From NCBI GenBank assembly GCA_965228625.1, contig OZ245829.1, positions 1,860,001-1,924,000 on the forward strand: a DNA stretch of 64,000 bases. The letters run 5' to 3'. A program made the position numbers and the translations under genes. The notes below the pieces were generated by a model. The model did not search any database. It was not told the DNA's origin and saw only the letters and a list, made by a program, of their open reading frames with translations. Origin of the DNA: UBA2767 sp965228625 (GTDB taxonomy: Bacteria; Pseudomonadota; Alphaproteobacteria; Rhizobiales; Methyloligellaceae). Shown in pieces: positions 1 through 8,121 of the stretch (position 1 is its first letter; the number at the start of each line of letters is the position of its first letter).

Positions 1-1488
1 AGCTTCCTGCCGCGCATGCGCCCGCGCAATTTCTACGACCTCGTCATCGAAGTGGCGATCGTCCGTCCGGGGCCCATTCAGGGTGACATGGTTCACCCCT
101 ATCTCAGACGCCGAAACGGCGAGGAGCCGGTGGAGTTTCCATCGGAAGAGATGCGCGAGGTGCTCGGGCGGACGCTGGGCGTGCCGCTGTTTCAGGAACA
201 GGCCATGCGCATTGCCATCATCGGCGCCGGGTTCAAGCCGGACGAGGCCGACCAGCTACGCCGCGCCATGGCCACCTTCCGCAAGACCGGCACGATCCAT
301 ACGTTCCGGGAAAAATTCATCTCCGGAATGACGGCGCGCGGCTACGAGCAGGATTTTGCCGAGCGCTGTTTCCGGCAGATCGAGGGGTTCGGCGAATACG
401 GCTTTCCCGAGAGCCACGCGGCGAGCTTCGCCCTGCTCGTCTACGTTTCGTCCTGGCTCAAATGCCATTACCCGGCCGTTTTCGCCTGCGCTCTGCTCAA
501 CTCCCAGCCGATGGGCTTCTACGCCCCGGCGCAGATCGTGCGCGACGCGCGCGCTCACGGCGTCGAGGTGCATCCGCCGGACGTCAATTACTCCGGCTGG
601 GATTGCACGCTGGAACCGACGCAAGACAGCTTTGCCTTGCGGCTGGGCCTGCGCCAGATCAAGAGCCTCGGCGAGGATGACGGAGAGTGGATCGCCGCGG
701 CGCGCGGCAACGGCTACGCGCAACCGGAAGATCTGTGGCACAAGGCCGGGGTGCGCCCGAAGGTCCTGGAGATTCTGGCAAACGCCGACGCCTATCGCTC
801 AATGGGCGTGGAACGGCGCGAGGCGCTCTGGCGCATTGCCGGGCTCAAGGGAGAGAAACCGCTCCCGCTGTTCGCCCATGCCGGCGAGGATGACCGGGGC
901 GCGGACCTGCCCGTCGACTTGCCGGCCATAACGGAGGGCGAACATGTCGTTCAGGACTACACGTCCATGCGGTTGACACTGCGCGCCCATCCCATTTCCC
1001 TGCTCAGACCCCGGATGCCGCCCGCACGGGAAAACGGGACGCTGCTGACGACAGACGACGGCACCTGGATTAGCGTTGCCGGGCTCGTGCTCGTGCGCCA
1101 GCGGCCCGGCACGGCAAAGGGCGTCGTGTTCGTCACTCTGGAAGACGAAACCGGTGTCGCCAACGTCATCGTCTGGCCGAAAATCCTGGAGCGCTTCCGC
1201 CGCGTGGTGATGACCGCGCGGCTGTTGCGCGTGAGCGGGCGTTTGCAGCGCGAAGGGCTCGTCGCGCATCTGGTTGCAAACAGACTGGAAGATTTCTCTC
1301 ACCTGCTCGACACGCTCGACGAGACCCAGCCGCTTACGCCCAAACGTTCGCGTGCGGATGAATTCGACAACCTCCCCCGCCCGGACCTGCGCGAACACAT
1401 CATCCGCCGAGCCATCAAAAAGCCCGCCCCGCCGCGCCATCCGCGCGAGCAGGCCAAAATACTTTTTCCGTCACGGGATTTTCACTAG
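1..1488 (+). CDS. dnaE2: Error-prone DNA polymerase DnaE2 (ImuC), C-terminal part
   Basis: The frame is open from base 1 (residues SFLPR precede the first ATG at 16), so the start lies left of the window; 495 residues are visible. The sequence has the DnaE-type segments RPGPIQGDMVHPYLRRR and FPESHAASFALL, followed by a helix-hairpin-helix region and a C-terminal OB-fold-like part beginning near WISVAGLVLVRQRPG. The IQGDMVHPYLRRR form is typical of the DnaE2/ImuC branch rather than replicative DnaE1. The family carries out translesion synthesis in the SOS mutasome with ImuA and ImuB, usually encoded just upstream and therefore outside this window. It ends 22 bases before the convergent DUF2177 gene. 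Confidence 0.93.
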   Translation, partial: SFLPRMRPRNFYDLVIEVAIVRPGPIQGDMVHPYLRRRNGEEPVEFPSEEMREVLGRTLGVPLFQEQAMRIAIIGAGFKPDEADQLRRAMATFRKTGTIHTFREKFISGMTARGYEQDFAERCFRQIEGFGEYGFPESHAASFALLVYVSSWLKCHYPAVFACALLNSQPMGFYAPAQIVRDARAHGVEVHPPDVNYSGWDCTLEPTQDSFALRLGLRQIKSLGEDDGEWIAAARGNGYAQPEDLWHKAGVRPKVLEILANADAYRSMGVERREALWRIAGLKGEKPLPLFAHAGEDDRGADLPVDLPAITEGEHVVQDYTSMRLTLRAHPISLLRPRMPPARENGTLLTTDDGTWISVAGLVLVRQRPGTAKGVVFVTLEDETGVANVIVWPKILERFRRVVMTARLLRVSGRLQREGLVAHLVANRLEDFSHLLDTLDETQPLTPKRSRADEFDNLPRPDLREHIIRRAIKKPAPPRHPREQAKILFPSRDFH

Positions 1489-1510
1489 AGCCGAAAGATC
1501 GAGCCGCGCC

Positions 1511-1915
1511 TCATCCGGCAATCGCACGTGTGCCGAGAAATCCGAGCCACGCCGAAATGCCCGTCAGGAAAGTACCCCAGGCAATATCGACAAGCGAAAC
1601 CGTCAGCGACCAGTTGCGCAAGGTGGCGTAGTTGGTCATGTCGTAAGTTGCATATGCGAAAAAGCCGAACAGCGCGCCATAGATGAGTGCGGTCGCGGCG
1701 GATTGCTCCCTGAGCGCGGGCGCCACGGCAAAAATGATGATTCCAACAACGTAGATCGAATAGAATGCGACCGCCGCACCGATGTTCGGCTTTTCAAGCA
1801 AGAGATCCCCCAGCCTGTCGAAATAAAACCGCTTTGCGATCTTCGAAAGCCAGACGAAATCAATACCGAGGAAAACCGCTGCCGTGACGGCGTAAGCAGT
1901 TAGATATTGGACCAT
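1511..1915 (-). CDS. DUF2177 family membrane protein
   Basis: A 134-residue integral membrane protein with about four hydrophobic segments (near residues 3-19, 44-66, 72-90 and 105-128) and the family features FxxIDFVWLSKIA, YGALFGFFAYATYDMTNYATLRNW and a C-terminal DxxWGTFLTG. Its biochemical role is unknown. It is divergent from the FAD-protein/DUF1365/CFA operon. Its upstream region carries TGATCC on the minus strand (1970-1965), 18 bases and then TAGTGG (1946-1941), which places it in the likely RpoE regulon. Family assignment is confident; the link to photo-oxidative stress is inferred from the promoter and neighbours. Confidence 0.88.
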   Translation of the reverse strand: MVQYLTAYAVTAAVFLGIDFVWLSKIAKRFYFDRLGDLLLEKPNIGAAVAFYSIYVVGIIIFAVAPALREQSAATALIYGALFGFFAYATYDMTNYATLRNWSLTVSLVDIAWGTFLTGISAWLGFLGTRAIAG

Positions 1916-1940
1916 ATTTGCTGTCCTGTAGCTCGCCTAC

Positions 1941-1970
1941 CCACTACGTACCCCGGTGCAGATCGGATCA
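1941..1970 (-). promoter_or_regulatory. Predicted RpoE (ECF11) promoter of the DUF2177 gene
   Basis: On the minus strand TGATCC (1970-1965) is followed by exactly 18 bases and TAGTGG (1946-1941). The geometry matches the TGATCC-N18-TA pattern of RpoE/ChrR promoters. The predicted start point would lie about 20 bases before the ATG at 1915. The -10 element is the weakest of the three sites in this window. Confidence 0.55.
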
Positions 1971-1992
1971 CGCCGACGCCGCCCGCCAGCAG

Positions 1993-2022
1993 TGATCCGC
2001 ACCTTCACGTGACGCGTAATTT
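1993..2022 (+). promoter_or_regulatory. Predicted RpoE (ECF11) promoter of the FAD-protein/DUF1365/CFA operon
   Basis: TGATCC (1993-1998), an 18-base spacer and TAATTT (2017-2022). This agrees with the singlet-oxygen sigma factor consensus known from Rhodobacter (TGATCC-N18-TAAGA). Transcription should start near 2029, about 20 bases before the ATG at 2050. It lies back to back with the promoter at 1941-1970. Confidence 0.75.
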
Positions 2023-2049
2023 TTTCGAACAATCCTTACAGGGCGCCTT

Positions 2050-3381
2050 ATGAGCAGACTGAACATTGCGGTCATAGGATCTGGCATTTCCGGCCTCTCT
2101 TCGGCGTGGCTGCTGGCGAAACAGCACCGCGTGACCCTCTACGAAGCGGATGACCGGCTTGGCGGACACGCAAACACGTCCTACGTGGAAACGCCCGAGG
2201 GAACGGTCGGGATCGACACCGGCTTTATCGTCTATAACGAGCTCAACTATCCCAACCTGACCGCCTTCTTCCGGCATCTCGGCGTCGTTACAGAACCGAC
2301 CGAAATGAGCTTCGCGTTATCGCTTGACGGTGGCGCGTATGAATATGCGGGCAGCGGCTTCACCGGCTTCTTCGGCCAGTACCGTAACTTGATCAATCCC
2401 GCGCACTGGCAGCTCCTGCGCGACGTTTCCAGGTTCTTCAAGACGGCGCCCGATCGCGTGCGCGATGTCCCGTCCGACATGACACTCGGCGACTTCCTCT
2501 CGCTGGAAGGCTACTCGGCTGCATTCGTGCACGATCATATCGTGCCAATGGGCGCCGCAATCTGGTCGACGCCCATGGCCGACATGCTCAGATTTCCGGT
2601 GCGCAGCTTCGTCAATTTCTATGCTAACCACGGCATGTTGCAGTTCCGCGGACGCCCGGCCTGGCGCACGGTTACCGGTGGCAGCCGGAACTATGTCGAC
2701 CGCGTTGTCTCCGACGGCGGCTTCGAAGTCGTACGCGGCGCGCCAGTCGAGCGGGTCGCGCGGAACGAGCACTACGTGCATATCTCCGACGCCCGCGGCG
2801 TCATCCGGCCCTTCGATCACGTGGTCATCGCCGCACATGCGGACCAGGCCCTGGACATGCTGGACGAGCCGCACCCGCTCGAAGCACTGCACCTCGGCCG
2901 GTTCGGCTATGAGGAAAACCTCGCGCTTTTGCATACGGATACCCGCTGGATGCCCAGGCGCAAGCGGCTGTGGTCAAGCTGGAACTACCTCAAGAGCGGG
3001 CCCGGCCACGAGGAACGTCTGAGCCTGACATACTGGATGAACAGGCTGCAGAATCTGAAGACGAAGACCAACTACTTCGTTACGCTCAACCCGACAGCGG
3101 AAATTCACCCCAAGGCAGTCATTGGCGAATTCAACTACACCCATCCGATCTTCAGCTCCACCGCGGTCGACGCGCAGAAAGGCCTGTGGGACATTCAGGG
3201 GCTCCGGCGCACATGGTATTGCGGCAGCTATTTCGGTTTCGGGTTCCATGAGGACGGCCTTCAGAGCGGGCTGGCCGTCGCCGAACAACTGGGCGGGGTC
3301 CGCAGGCCCTGGCAGGTTGAGAACGAATCCGCCCGGATCATGCTTCCCGACACGCGAATCGGCATCGAGGCGGCTGAATGA
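2050..3381 (+). CDS. FAD/NAD(P)-binding amine oxidase-like protein (COG2907 type)
   Basis: 443 residues. The N-terminus holds a Rossmann FAD-binding motif, AVIGSGISGLSSAWLL (about 7-22), followed by YEADDRLGGHANT, typical of flavin amine oxidase and desaturase-like proteins; GFGFHEDGLQSGLAVAEQL near the C-terminus is the second FAD contact. Members of this family lie next to DUF1365 and cyclopropane-fatty-acid synthase genes and are thought to act on membrane lipid acyl chains, but the reaction is not established. It is the first gene of a three-gene operon: its stop overlaps the DUF1365 start (ATGA at 3378). A predicted RpoE promoter lies immediately upstream, as for the comparable Rhodobacter singlet-oxygen operon. 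Confidence 0.9.
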   Translation: MSRLNIAVIGSGISGLSSAWLLAKQHRVTLYEADDRLGGHANTSYVETPEGTVGIDTGFIVYNELNYPNLTAFFRHLGVVTEPTEMSFALSLDGGAYEYAGSGFTGFFGQYRNLINPAHWQLLRDVSRFFKTAPDRVRDVPSDMTLGDFLSLEGYSAAFVHDHIVPMGAAIWSTPMADMLRFPVRSFVNFYANHGMLQFRGRPAWRTVTGGSRNYVDRVVSDGGFEVVRGAPVERVARNEHYVHISDARGVIRPFDHVVIAAHADQALDMLDEPHPLEALHLGRFGYEENLALLHTDTRWMPRRKRLWSSWNYLKSGPGHEERLSLTYWMNRLQNLKTKTNYFVTLNPTAEIHPKAVIGEFNYTHPIFSSTAVDAQKGLWDIQGLRRTWYCGSYFGFGFHEDGLQSGLAVAEQLGGVRRPWQVENESARIMLPDTRIGIEAAE

Positions 3382-4166
3382 GCACGACGGAAAGCGCACT
3401 GTTTCTCGGGACGGTCGTCCACAAGCGGCTGCGCCCACGCCGACACGCGCTGAGCTACACCGTGTTCTCCTGCCTGTTCGACTGCGATGAACTGGACAAA
3501 CTGAGCAACCGTCTGCGGCTGTTTTCCTACAACCGCTTCAACCTGTTCTCGCTGCGAGACCGTGACCACACCGACGGACGCAGTCTCAAAAACCATCTGC
3601 GCGCCATCGCGGAGCGCAGCGGCCGTGGCAGCGAGATCGAACGGTTCCTGATGCTGTGTTACCCGCGGGTGATGGGATATGCGTTCAATCCGCTCACCGT
3701 CTATTTCGGCCTGGACACCGAGGACCGGGTGAGGTTGGTCATCTATGAGGTCAACAACACCTTCGGGGAGCGCAAGACATACGTGCTGCCGGCTGAACCG
3801 GACGCCGACGGCTTCGTCAACCAGGAATGCAATAAGCGCTTTTACGTGTCGCCGTTCAATTCGGTGGAAGGGCGATACAGTTTCCACGCGACCCCCTTGT
3901 CAGACAGCGAGCTGACGGTGGGTGTGGCCCTGCGGACCGACGACGGTCCTCTTCTCAAGGCGCATTTCCGCGGCCAACGCCAGGAACTGAGCGACAAATC
4001 CCTGTTGCGCGCCCTCGGCCGCACCGGATGGATGACGGTCAAGGTCATTGCCGGAATCCACTATGAGGCGTTGCGTCTCTGGCTTAAGGGCTTACGCCTC
4101 GTGCGCCGCCCGCCTCCTCCCGAGACGCCCATCACTTACGTGCAAACACCGAAAGAGACTTATTAG
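3378..4166 (+). CDS. DUF1365 family protein
   Basis: 262 residues, translationally coupled to the preceding FAD protein by an ATGA overlap. Conserved family segments include LFLGTVVHKRLRPRRHAL at the N-terminus, the LCYPRVMGYAFNPLTVYFG block and NNTFGERKTYVLP. The function of DUF1365 is unknown. It almost always occurs between a COG2907 oxidoreductase and a CFA synthase-like methyltransferase, and that order holds here, so a role in lipid modification under oxidative stress is the reasonable inference. No signal peptide or clear membrane segment is visible. Confidence 0.9.
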   Translation: MSTTESALFLGTVVHKRLRPRRHALSYTVFSCLFDCDELDKLSNRLRLFSYNRFNLFSLRDRDHTDGRSLKNHLRAIAERSGRGSEIERFLMLCYPRVMGYAFNPLTVYFGLDTEDRVRLVIYEVNNTFGERKTYVLPAEPDADGFVNQECNKRFYVSPFNSVEGRYSFHATPLSDSELTVGVALRTDDGPLLKAHFRGQRQELSDKSLLRALGRTGWMTVKVIAGIHYEALRLWLKGLRLVRRPPPPETPITYVQTPKETY

Positions 4167-4170
4167 TGCG

Positions 4171-5403
4171 ATGATCCATGAATTGACGGCGGGGGGGGCA
4201 ACACGCCCCGGATTGATCACACGGGTTTTGACGCCCATTATCCGCGGCAGCGGCCGGCGCATGCTCAGATGGAATCCGGCAGGCTCGATCCTGCTCGAAT
4301 TGCCCAACGGACAGCGCATACGCTTCGGCGCACAGTCCGGCGCCCGCGAGCCCGTTCTCAAGCTGAACAACTACGGGGTCATTGCCAAGTCGCTGCGGCG
4401 CGGCGGCGTCGGCTTCGCCGAAGCTTTCATCGACGGTGATTTCGACTGTTCGGACCTGACCGACGTGTTCCGGTTTTTCGTGCGCAACCGCGACCGCCTT
4501 GATGATACGGGCGGGCTGCTGTTCAAGGCCCGCCTGCCCGACCGGATCGCCCACCGGATCCGGCGCAATACGGTGAAAGGAAGCCGCCGGAACATTTCAG
4601 AGCATTACGACCTCGGCAATGACTTCTACCGGCTCTGGCTCGATGACCACATGAACTATTCGAGCGGTCTCTACCGCGAGAACGACGAGAGCCTTGAGCA
4701 TGCGCAATCGGCAAAGATCGATCTCGTTGTCGATGCGCTTGAACTCGAAGGCGGAGAGAGAGTGCTCGAAATCGGCTGTGGCTGGGGCGGTCTTGCGCGA
4801 CGCATCGCGGACGTGAAGAACGCCGCCGTTGTCGGTCTGACCCTGTCGCACGAGCAGTTATCTTATGCGCGAGAGCAAGCACAGGCGGCAGGCCTCGCGG
4901 AGAAATGCGATTTCCGGCTGCAGGATTATCGCAATGCGACGGGTCTTTACGATCGGGTCGTTTCGGTGGAGATGATCGAGGCTGTCGGGGAAGAGAACTG
5001 GCCGCGTTACTTCCGGACGCTCCATGATCGCCTCAAACCGGGTGGTTCCGCCATCATCCAGGCAATCACGATGGAGGAACGCCGCTTCGAGAAGTACCGG
5101 CGCAAGGCCGACTTTATCCAGCGCTACATCTTCCCGGGCGGCATGCTGCCCACGCAAACGGCTATTGCCACGCACGCCGACGCGGCTGGCATGACGTTCG
5201 AGCAGGTCAAGACATTCGGGCAGAGCTACGCGCTCACGCTGCGCGAGTGGCGCCGCCGTTTCGAGGACGCGTGGCCGCAGGTCGAGGCGCTTGGCTTCGA
5301 CGAATCATTCCGACGCAAATGGTTGTATTATCTGACCTATTGCGAGGCCGGCTTCCTCGAAGGCGTTATCGACGTGGGCGTCTTTCGACTGCGAAAAGCA
5401 TAG
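4171..5403 (+). CDS. cfa: Cyclopropane-fatty-acyl-phospholipid synthase family methyltransferase
   Basis: 410 residues from the ATG at 4171, four bases after the DUF1365 stop; the frame is open further upstream inside DUF1365 but nothing supports a start there. The SAM-binding motif VLEIGCGWGG lies near residue 195. NISEHYDLGNDFYRLWLDDH before it and FIQRYIFPGGMLPT after it are the classic CFA synthase signatures; the C-terminal LTYCEAGFLEGVIDVGVFRL is also typical. The enzyme transfers a methylene group from SAM to the double bond of membrane phospholipid acyl chains. Third gene of the RpoE-controlled operon; a cfa-like gene belongs to the comparable Rhodobacter regulon. An eight-G tract lies within the first ten codons. 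Confidence 0.93.
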   Translation: MIHELTAGGATRPGLITRVLTPIIRGSGRRMLRWNPAGSILLELPNGQRIRFGAQSGAREPVLKLNNYGVIAKSLRRGGVGFAEAFIDGDFDCSDLTDVFRFFVRNRDRLDDTGGLLFKARLPDRIAHRIRRNTVKGSRRNISEHYDLGNDFYRLWLDDHMNYSSGLYRENDESLEHAQSAKIDLVVDALELEGGERVLEIGCGWGGLARRIADVKNAAVVGLTLSHEQLSYAREQAQAAGLAEKCDFRLQDYRNATGLYDRVVSVEMIEAVGEENWPRYFRTLHDRLKPGGSAIIQAITMEERRFEKYRRKADFIQRYIFPGGMLPTQTAIATHADAAGMTFEQVKTFGQSYALTLREWRRRFEDAWPQVEALGFDESFRRKWLYYLTYCEAGFLEGVIDVGVFRLRKA

Positions 5404-5428
5404 AGCCGCTTCGACCAAATCGGAGCCG

Positions 5429-6190
5429 TCAGGCGTCCTTTTTCATGATGAAGGTCTTCACAACCCAGAAGAACAGGGCGTTCGGCATGCGCCGCAACAA
5501 TTTCATGCCGAGAACGAAGCCCTTGGGAAAGGCGATCTCGTAGCGGCCCGCCTCGAGACCCGCCAGCATCTCTTGCGCGGCCTTCTCGGCCGTGATGATG
5601 CCCGGCATCGGAAATGTATTCTTCTCGGTCATCGGTGTGTCGACAAATCCCGGATTGACGACGGAAACCGTGATGCCGTGCGGCGCGAGTTCCGATCTGA
5701 GCGTCTCCGCGACATTGATGAGGGCCGCCTTGGTCGGTCCGTAGGCGAGAGATTTCGGCAGGCCGCGATACCCGGCAACCGAGGCAACGATTGCGATATG
5801 GCCCGCACCTCTCTTGATCATGTCCGGCAGAAGCACGTTGAGGGCGTTCATCACGCCCATATAGTTCACGTCCATGCTGGTGCGCACATGCCCCAGATCG
5901 AAATCCTCGGCCTCCATCGGAAACCATACGCCGGCATTGAGCACGGCGAGGTCGATCGCTCCCGCGGCCGTCTCGATGTCCTTCACGCATGCGACAACGG
6001 CGCTTTCGTCCGTAACGTCGAGAGGAAACGCGGTCAGGGTCGAGCCGGCGCTCGCGGCCTCGTCCAAACGCGCCTTTGAGCGCGCGGAAATGGCGACGTG
6101 TGCAACGCGTCCGTCGAGGAGCTTCGCAAGCTCAAGACCGATCCCGGAACTCGCGCCCGTGATCCAGACCGAGTTCCATTGCTCGGGCAT
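5429..6190 (-). CDS. Short-chain dehydrogenase/reductase in the rpoE-chrR operon
   Basis: 253 residues, classical SDR. NAD(P)-binding motif ITGASSGIGLELAKLL (about 10-25), NAG at LAVLNAGVW, catalytic Ser in VASVAGYRG and YxxxK as YGPTK. The C-terminal region is hydrophobic and basic, suggesting membrane association. It is the third gene of the rpoE-chrR transcription unit, 12 bases after chrR. An SDR of this type is also part of the RpoE regulon in Rhodobacter. The substrate is unknown; a lipid or aldehyde product of photo-oxidation is an inference. Confidence 0.9.
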   Translation of the reverse strand: MPEQWNSVWITGASSGIGLELAKLLDGRVAHVAISARSKARLDEAASAGSTLTAFPLDVTDESAVVACVKDIETAAGAIDLAVLNAGVWFPMEAEDFDLGHVRTSMDVNYMGVMNALNVLLPDMIKRGAGHIAIVASVAGYRGLPKSLAYGPTKAALINVAETLRSELAPHGITVSVVNPGFVDTPMTEKNTFPMPGIITAEKAAQEMLAGLEAGRYEIAFPKGFVLGMKLLRRMPNALFFWVVKTFIMKKDA

Positions 6191-6202
6191 GTCGTGTGAC
6201 GC

Positions 6203-6880
6203 CTAGATGCCGACGAAGGGCTGAAGAAGCCGGCCGAAAAATCCCTTGTAGCGGGTCGGAGCCTCCGTCGCGACGAGACAGATGCATGGTTCCCCGGCCT
6301 CGACCTTCGGCTGATGCTCCACATGCTCGTCGAGATCGGCGATATCGCCCGGACCGAAGCGGCCCAGTTCGTCACGGTAGGCACCGGAAAGGACAAGCGT
6401 CATCTCCGAACCGCCGTGCCCGTGCTCCGGCACCGCCTTGCCAGCGGCAATCCGCAACATGTAGAGCGAGGATATCGGTGACGAGGGCAACTCGATCACA
6501 TGGCGGCTCACGCCCGGAGAAATCGTCTTCCACGCGACTTCGTCGAGTGAGTTGCCGACCAACCGACGCAGCGGAACAGGAACGTCGCCGTCCTTAACAG
6601 AGATAGCCTCCCTGGTGGAGACACCCTCGCGCGGTTTCGGCGGCTGATGTCCATTTGCCTCGACTCGATCCATCAGCCGGTCGAAAGCGCCGGCGGACAA
6701 CTCCGCCGTCTCGGCCTCGTCAAGCAATTGCCCGCCAACCTGCTCCGCGACACGCAACGCGTGACGGCACTCGGCGCACATACTGAGATGCGAGGCCACC
6801 ACCACGGAAAAGGCCTCATCGAGATCGCCGGCGGCGTAACGCAACAGCGTTGCGCCATCAAGATGATGCTGCATGTTCAC
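6203..6880 (-). CDS. chrR: ChrR family zinc-binding anti-sigma factor
   Basis: 225 residues from a GTG at 6880, which overlaps the rpoE stop and sits seven bases after GGAGG. The N-terminal anti-sigma domain has His6, His31, Cys35 and Cys38 (HLSMCAEC), the same zinc ligand positions as Rhodobacter ChrR. The C-terminal cupin domain has a GHGGSEMTLVLSGAY block and a later HVEHQP, matching the second metal site needed to respond to singlet oxygen. ChrR holds RpoE inactive in the cytoplasm and is degraded when singlet oxygen is present. Cotranscribed with rpoE and the downstream SDR. Confidence 0.96.
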   Translation of the reverse strand: MNMQHHLDGATLLRYAAGDLDEAFSVVVASHLSMCAECRHALRVAEQVGGQLLDEAETAELSAGAFDRLMDRVEANGHQPPKPREGVSTREAISVKDGDVPVPLRRLVGNSLDEVAWKTISPGVSRHVIELPSSPISSLYMLRIAAGKAVPEHGHGGSEMTLVLSGAYRDELGRFGPGDIADLDEHVEHQPKVEAGEPCICLVATEAPTRYKGFFGRLLQPFVGI

Positions 6881-7476
6881 TTCACGTCCTCCAGTTCAGT
6901 CTTCAGCTTCGCGTATGCCAGACGCATACGGGATTTGACCGTGCCCAGCGGCAAATCCAGCTTCTCTGCAATCTCGCTTTGCGGCATATCGCTCAGATAG
7001 GCCAATTCAATCACCTTGCGTTGCTCAGCCGGCAACTCGCCAAGTGCTGACGCAACCCGCTCTGCCTGTTGGTTCGCCAACACTTCGTCCGCCGCATCAG
7101 CCTGGTCGGCCGGCAGTTCGAGGTCGTCCACATCTTCGTGCGGGCGCGCCGAGCTGCGGCGCAGGCGATCGATCCGCGCATTCCGCGCGATCGTGAAAAT
7201 CCATGTTCCGACGCTGCCACGCTCGGGCGAATAGAGGTGAACCTTGTTCCAGAGCGTCATCATGACGTCCTGGACCAAGTCCTCCGCCTGGGAGTGGTCG
7301 GCGCCGGACTTGAGCATCAACGCCTTAACCCGGGGGCCGAAATACCGGAACAAAATCTCGAACGCCGAACGATCGCCGGTCTCGGCTATTCTTGAGACCA
7401 GCGCGCGGTGCTCATCGAACAATCGCTGACCTGCCAAGTCGTCGTCACGTCCATTCACGCGCAGAACCGCTTGCAT
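6877..7476 (-). CDS. rpoE: ECF sigma factor RpoE (ECF11 type, singlet-oxygen response)
   Basis: 199 residues from the ATG at 7476, which follows AGAGGT by seven bases. An in-frame GTG at 7500 is rejected because it lies in the predicted promoter. Region 2 holds DLVQDVMMTLWNKVHLY and WIFTIARNARIDRLRR; region 4 holds LPAEQRKVIELAYLSDMPQSEIAEKL with the DNA-recognition helix following. The partner ChrR is encoded next with overlapping stop and start. The cognate promoter pattern occurs upstream of this gene (autoregulation) and in front of both divergent units at 1915 and 2050. The regulon visible here comprises membrane lipid and redox functions. Confidence 0.96.
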   Translation of the reverse strand: MQAVLRVNGRDDDLAGQRLFDEHRALVSRIAETGDRSAFEILFRYFGPRVKALMLKSGADHSQAEDLVQDVMMTLWNKVHLYSPERGSVGTWIFTIARNARIDRLRRSSARPHEDVDDLELPADQADAADEVLANQQAERVASALGELPAEQRKVIELAYLSDMPQSEIAEKLDLPLGTVKSRMRLAYAKLKTELEDVK

Positions 7477-7500
7477 GCAAAGACCTCTTGTTAGCCACAC

Positions 7501-7530
7501 ACGTTACGATGGCTGCGAGTCTTTGGATCA
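7501..7530 (-). promoter_or_regulatory. Predicted autoregulated RpoE promoter of rpoE-chrR-SDR
   Basis: Minus strand: TGATCC (7530-7525), 18-base spacer, TAACGT (7506-7501). The expected transcription start is about 18 bases before the ATG at 7476. The exact 18-base spacing is shared with the two sites at 1941-2022. Confidence 0.72.
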
Positions 7531-7637
7531 CTAAACCGCAGTTTCCGGGAGATCATAAACCGATTCAGCCCGCCGGTTACATGATCGTTGTAAAAACGAG
7601 AGAATCCGGCCGGTGAGTAGCATGCCCGACAACGCAC

Positions 7638-8006
7638 TCACAGTAGTCTGAGAGCCGCGAAATCGAGCGCCAAGGTCAGAGCCGAGAGCGCCAGCAAGGC
7701 CGCCTTACCGTCGACGATGTGGTTGGGAAACGGCTGCACCAGCAGTGGGGCGGCGAGCACCATGAGCCCGCCGCCGATCACGGCCGCATACCAGGGCAGC
7801 GTCGCGAACGCGAAATAGAGGGCGCCCAGCGCCGAGGCAATAACGACGCAGATCGAGCCCCAAAGGATGATCGCGCCTGAAGGTGTTCGCAGCGTCGGCG
7901 CGCGGGCATGCGCCGGGAAATGTCCCGCGGCGACCAGCAAGAACATGCATGAGATCAATGCCATCGCCATGAACAGCAACAGTGGAGACAGCGGCGGCAG
8001 CGGCAT
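7638..8006 (-). CDS. Small integral membrane protein, unknown function
   Basis: 122 residues with four hydrophobic stretches (near 8-26, 45-66, 73-92 and 102-121) and short loops. I do not recognise the family. It lies alone between the rpoE promoter region and the divergent PanB-like gene, reading in the same direction as rpoE but ending about 110 bases before the rpoE promoter. No RpoE-type promoter is visible upstream. It is accepted as a gene because of its regular membrane topology and the absence of a competing reading frame on the other strand. Confidence 0.65.
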   Translation of the reverse strand: MPLPPLSPLLLFMAMALISCMFLLVAAGHFPAHARAPTLRTPSGAIILWGSICVVIASALGALYFAFATLPWYAAVIGGGLMVLAAPLLVQPFPNHIVDGKAALLALSALTLALDFAALRLL

Positions 8007-8081
8007 GTTCTGACCCGGACCCTTCCGAATTCATGGTGTGTCGGAGCCGGCAGCTTGACCCGGTCCGGTGAGGCTAACTAA

Positions 8082-8110
8082 CATATCGTACATATATCAC
8101 CAATACATTA
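8082..8110. promoter_or_regulatory. Predicted GntR operator A, upstream of the PanB-like gene
   Basis: The 29-base block matches the block at 9830-9858 at 20 of 29 positions without gaps. The core GTAC-ATATAT-CAC (8088-8100) is a near-palindrome of GTGATATA half sites, as expected for a FadR/VanR-class GntR protein. It lies directly before the ribosome binding site of the PanB-like gene, whose operon includes the GntR gene, so it may mediate autoregulation. Confidence 0.5.
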
Positions 8111-8121
8111 GGGGGGATGAG

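Noticed and set aside
4048..4170. Longer N-terminus of the CFA synthase inside DUF1365
   Set aside because: It would overlap the DUF1365 gene by over 100 bases and the extra residues do not resemble the family.
4190..4198. Eight-G tract in the CFA gene as a phase-variation switch
   Set aside because: One short tract without sign of an off-frame allele is not enough; mentioned only in the gene note.
7477..7500. GTG start for rpoE at 7500
   Set aside because: It lies next to the predicted -10 element, while the ATG at 7476 has a good ribosome binding site and fits the expected transcript start.
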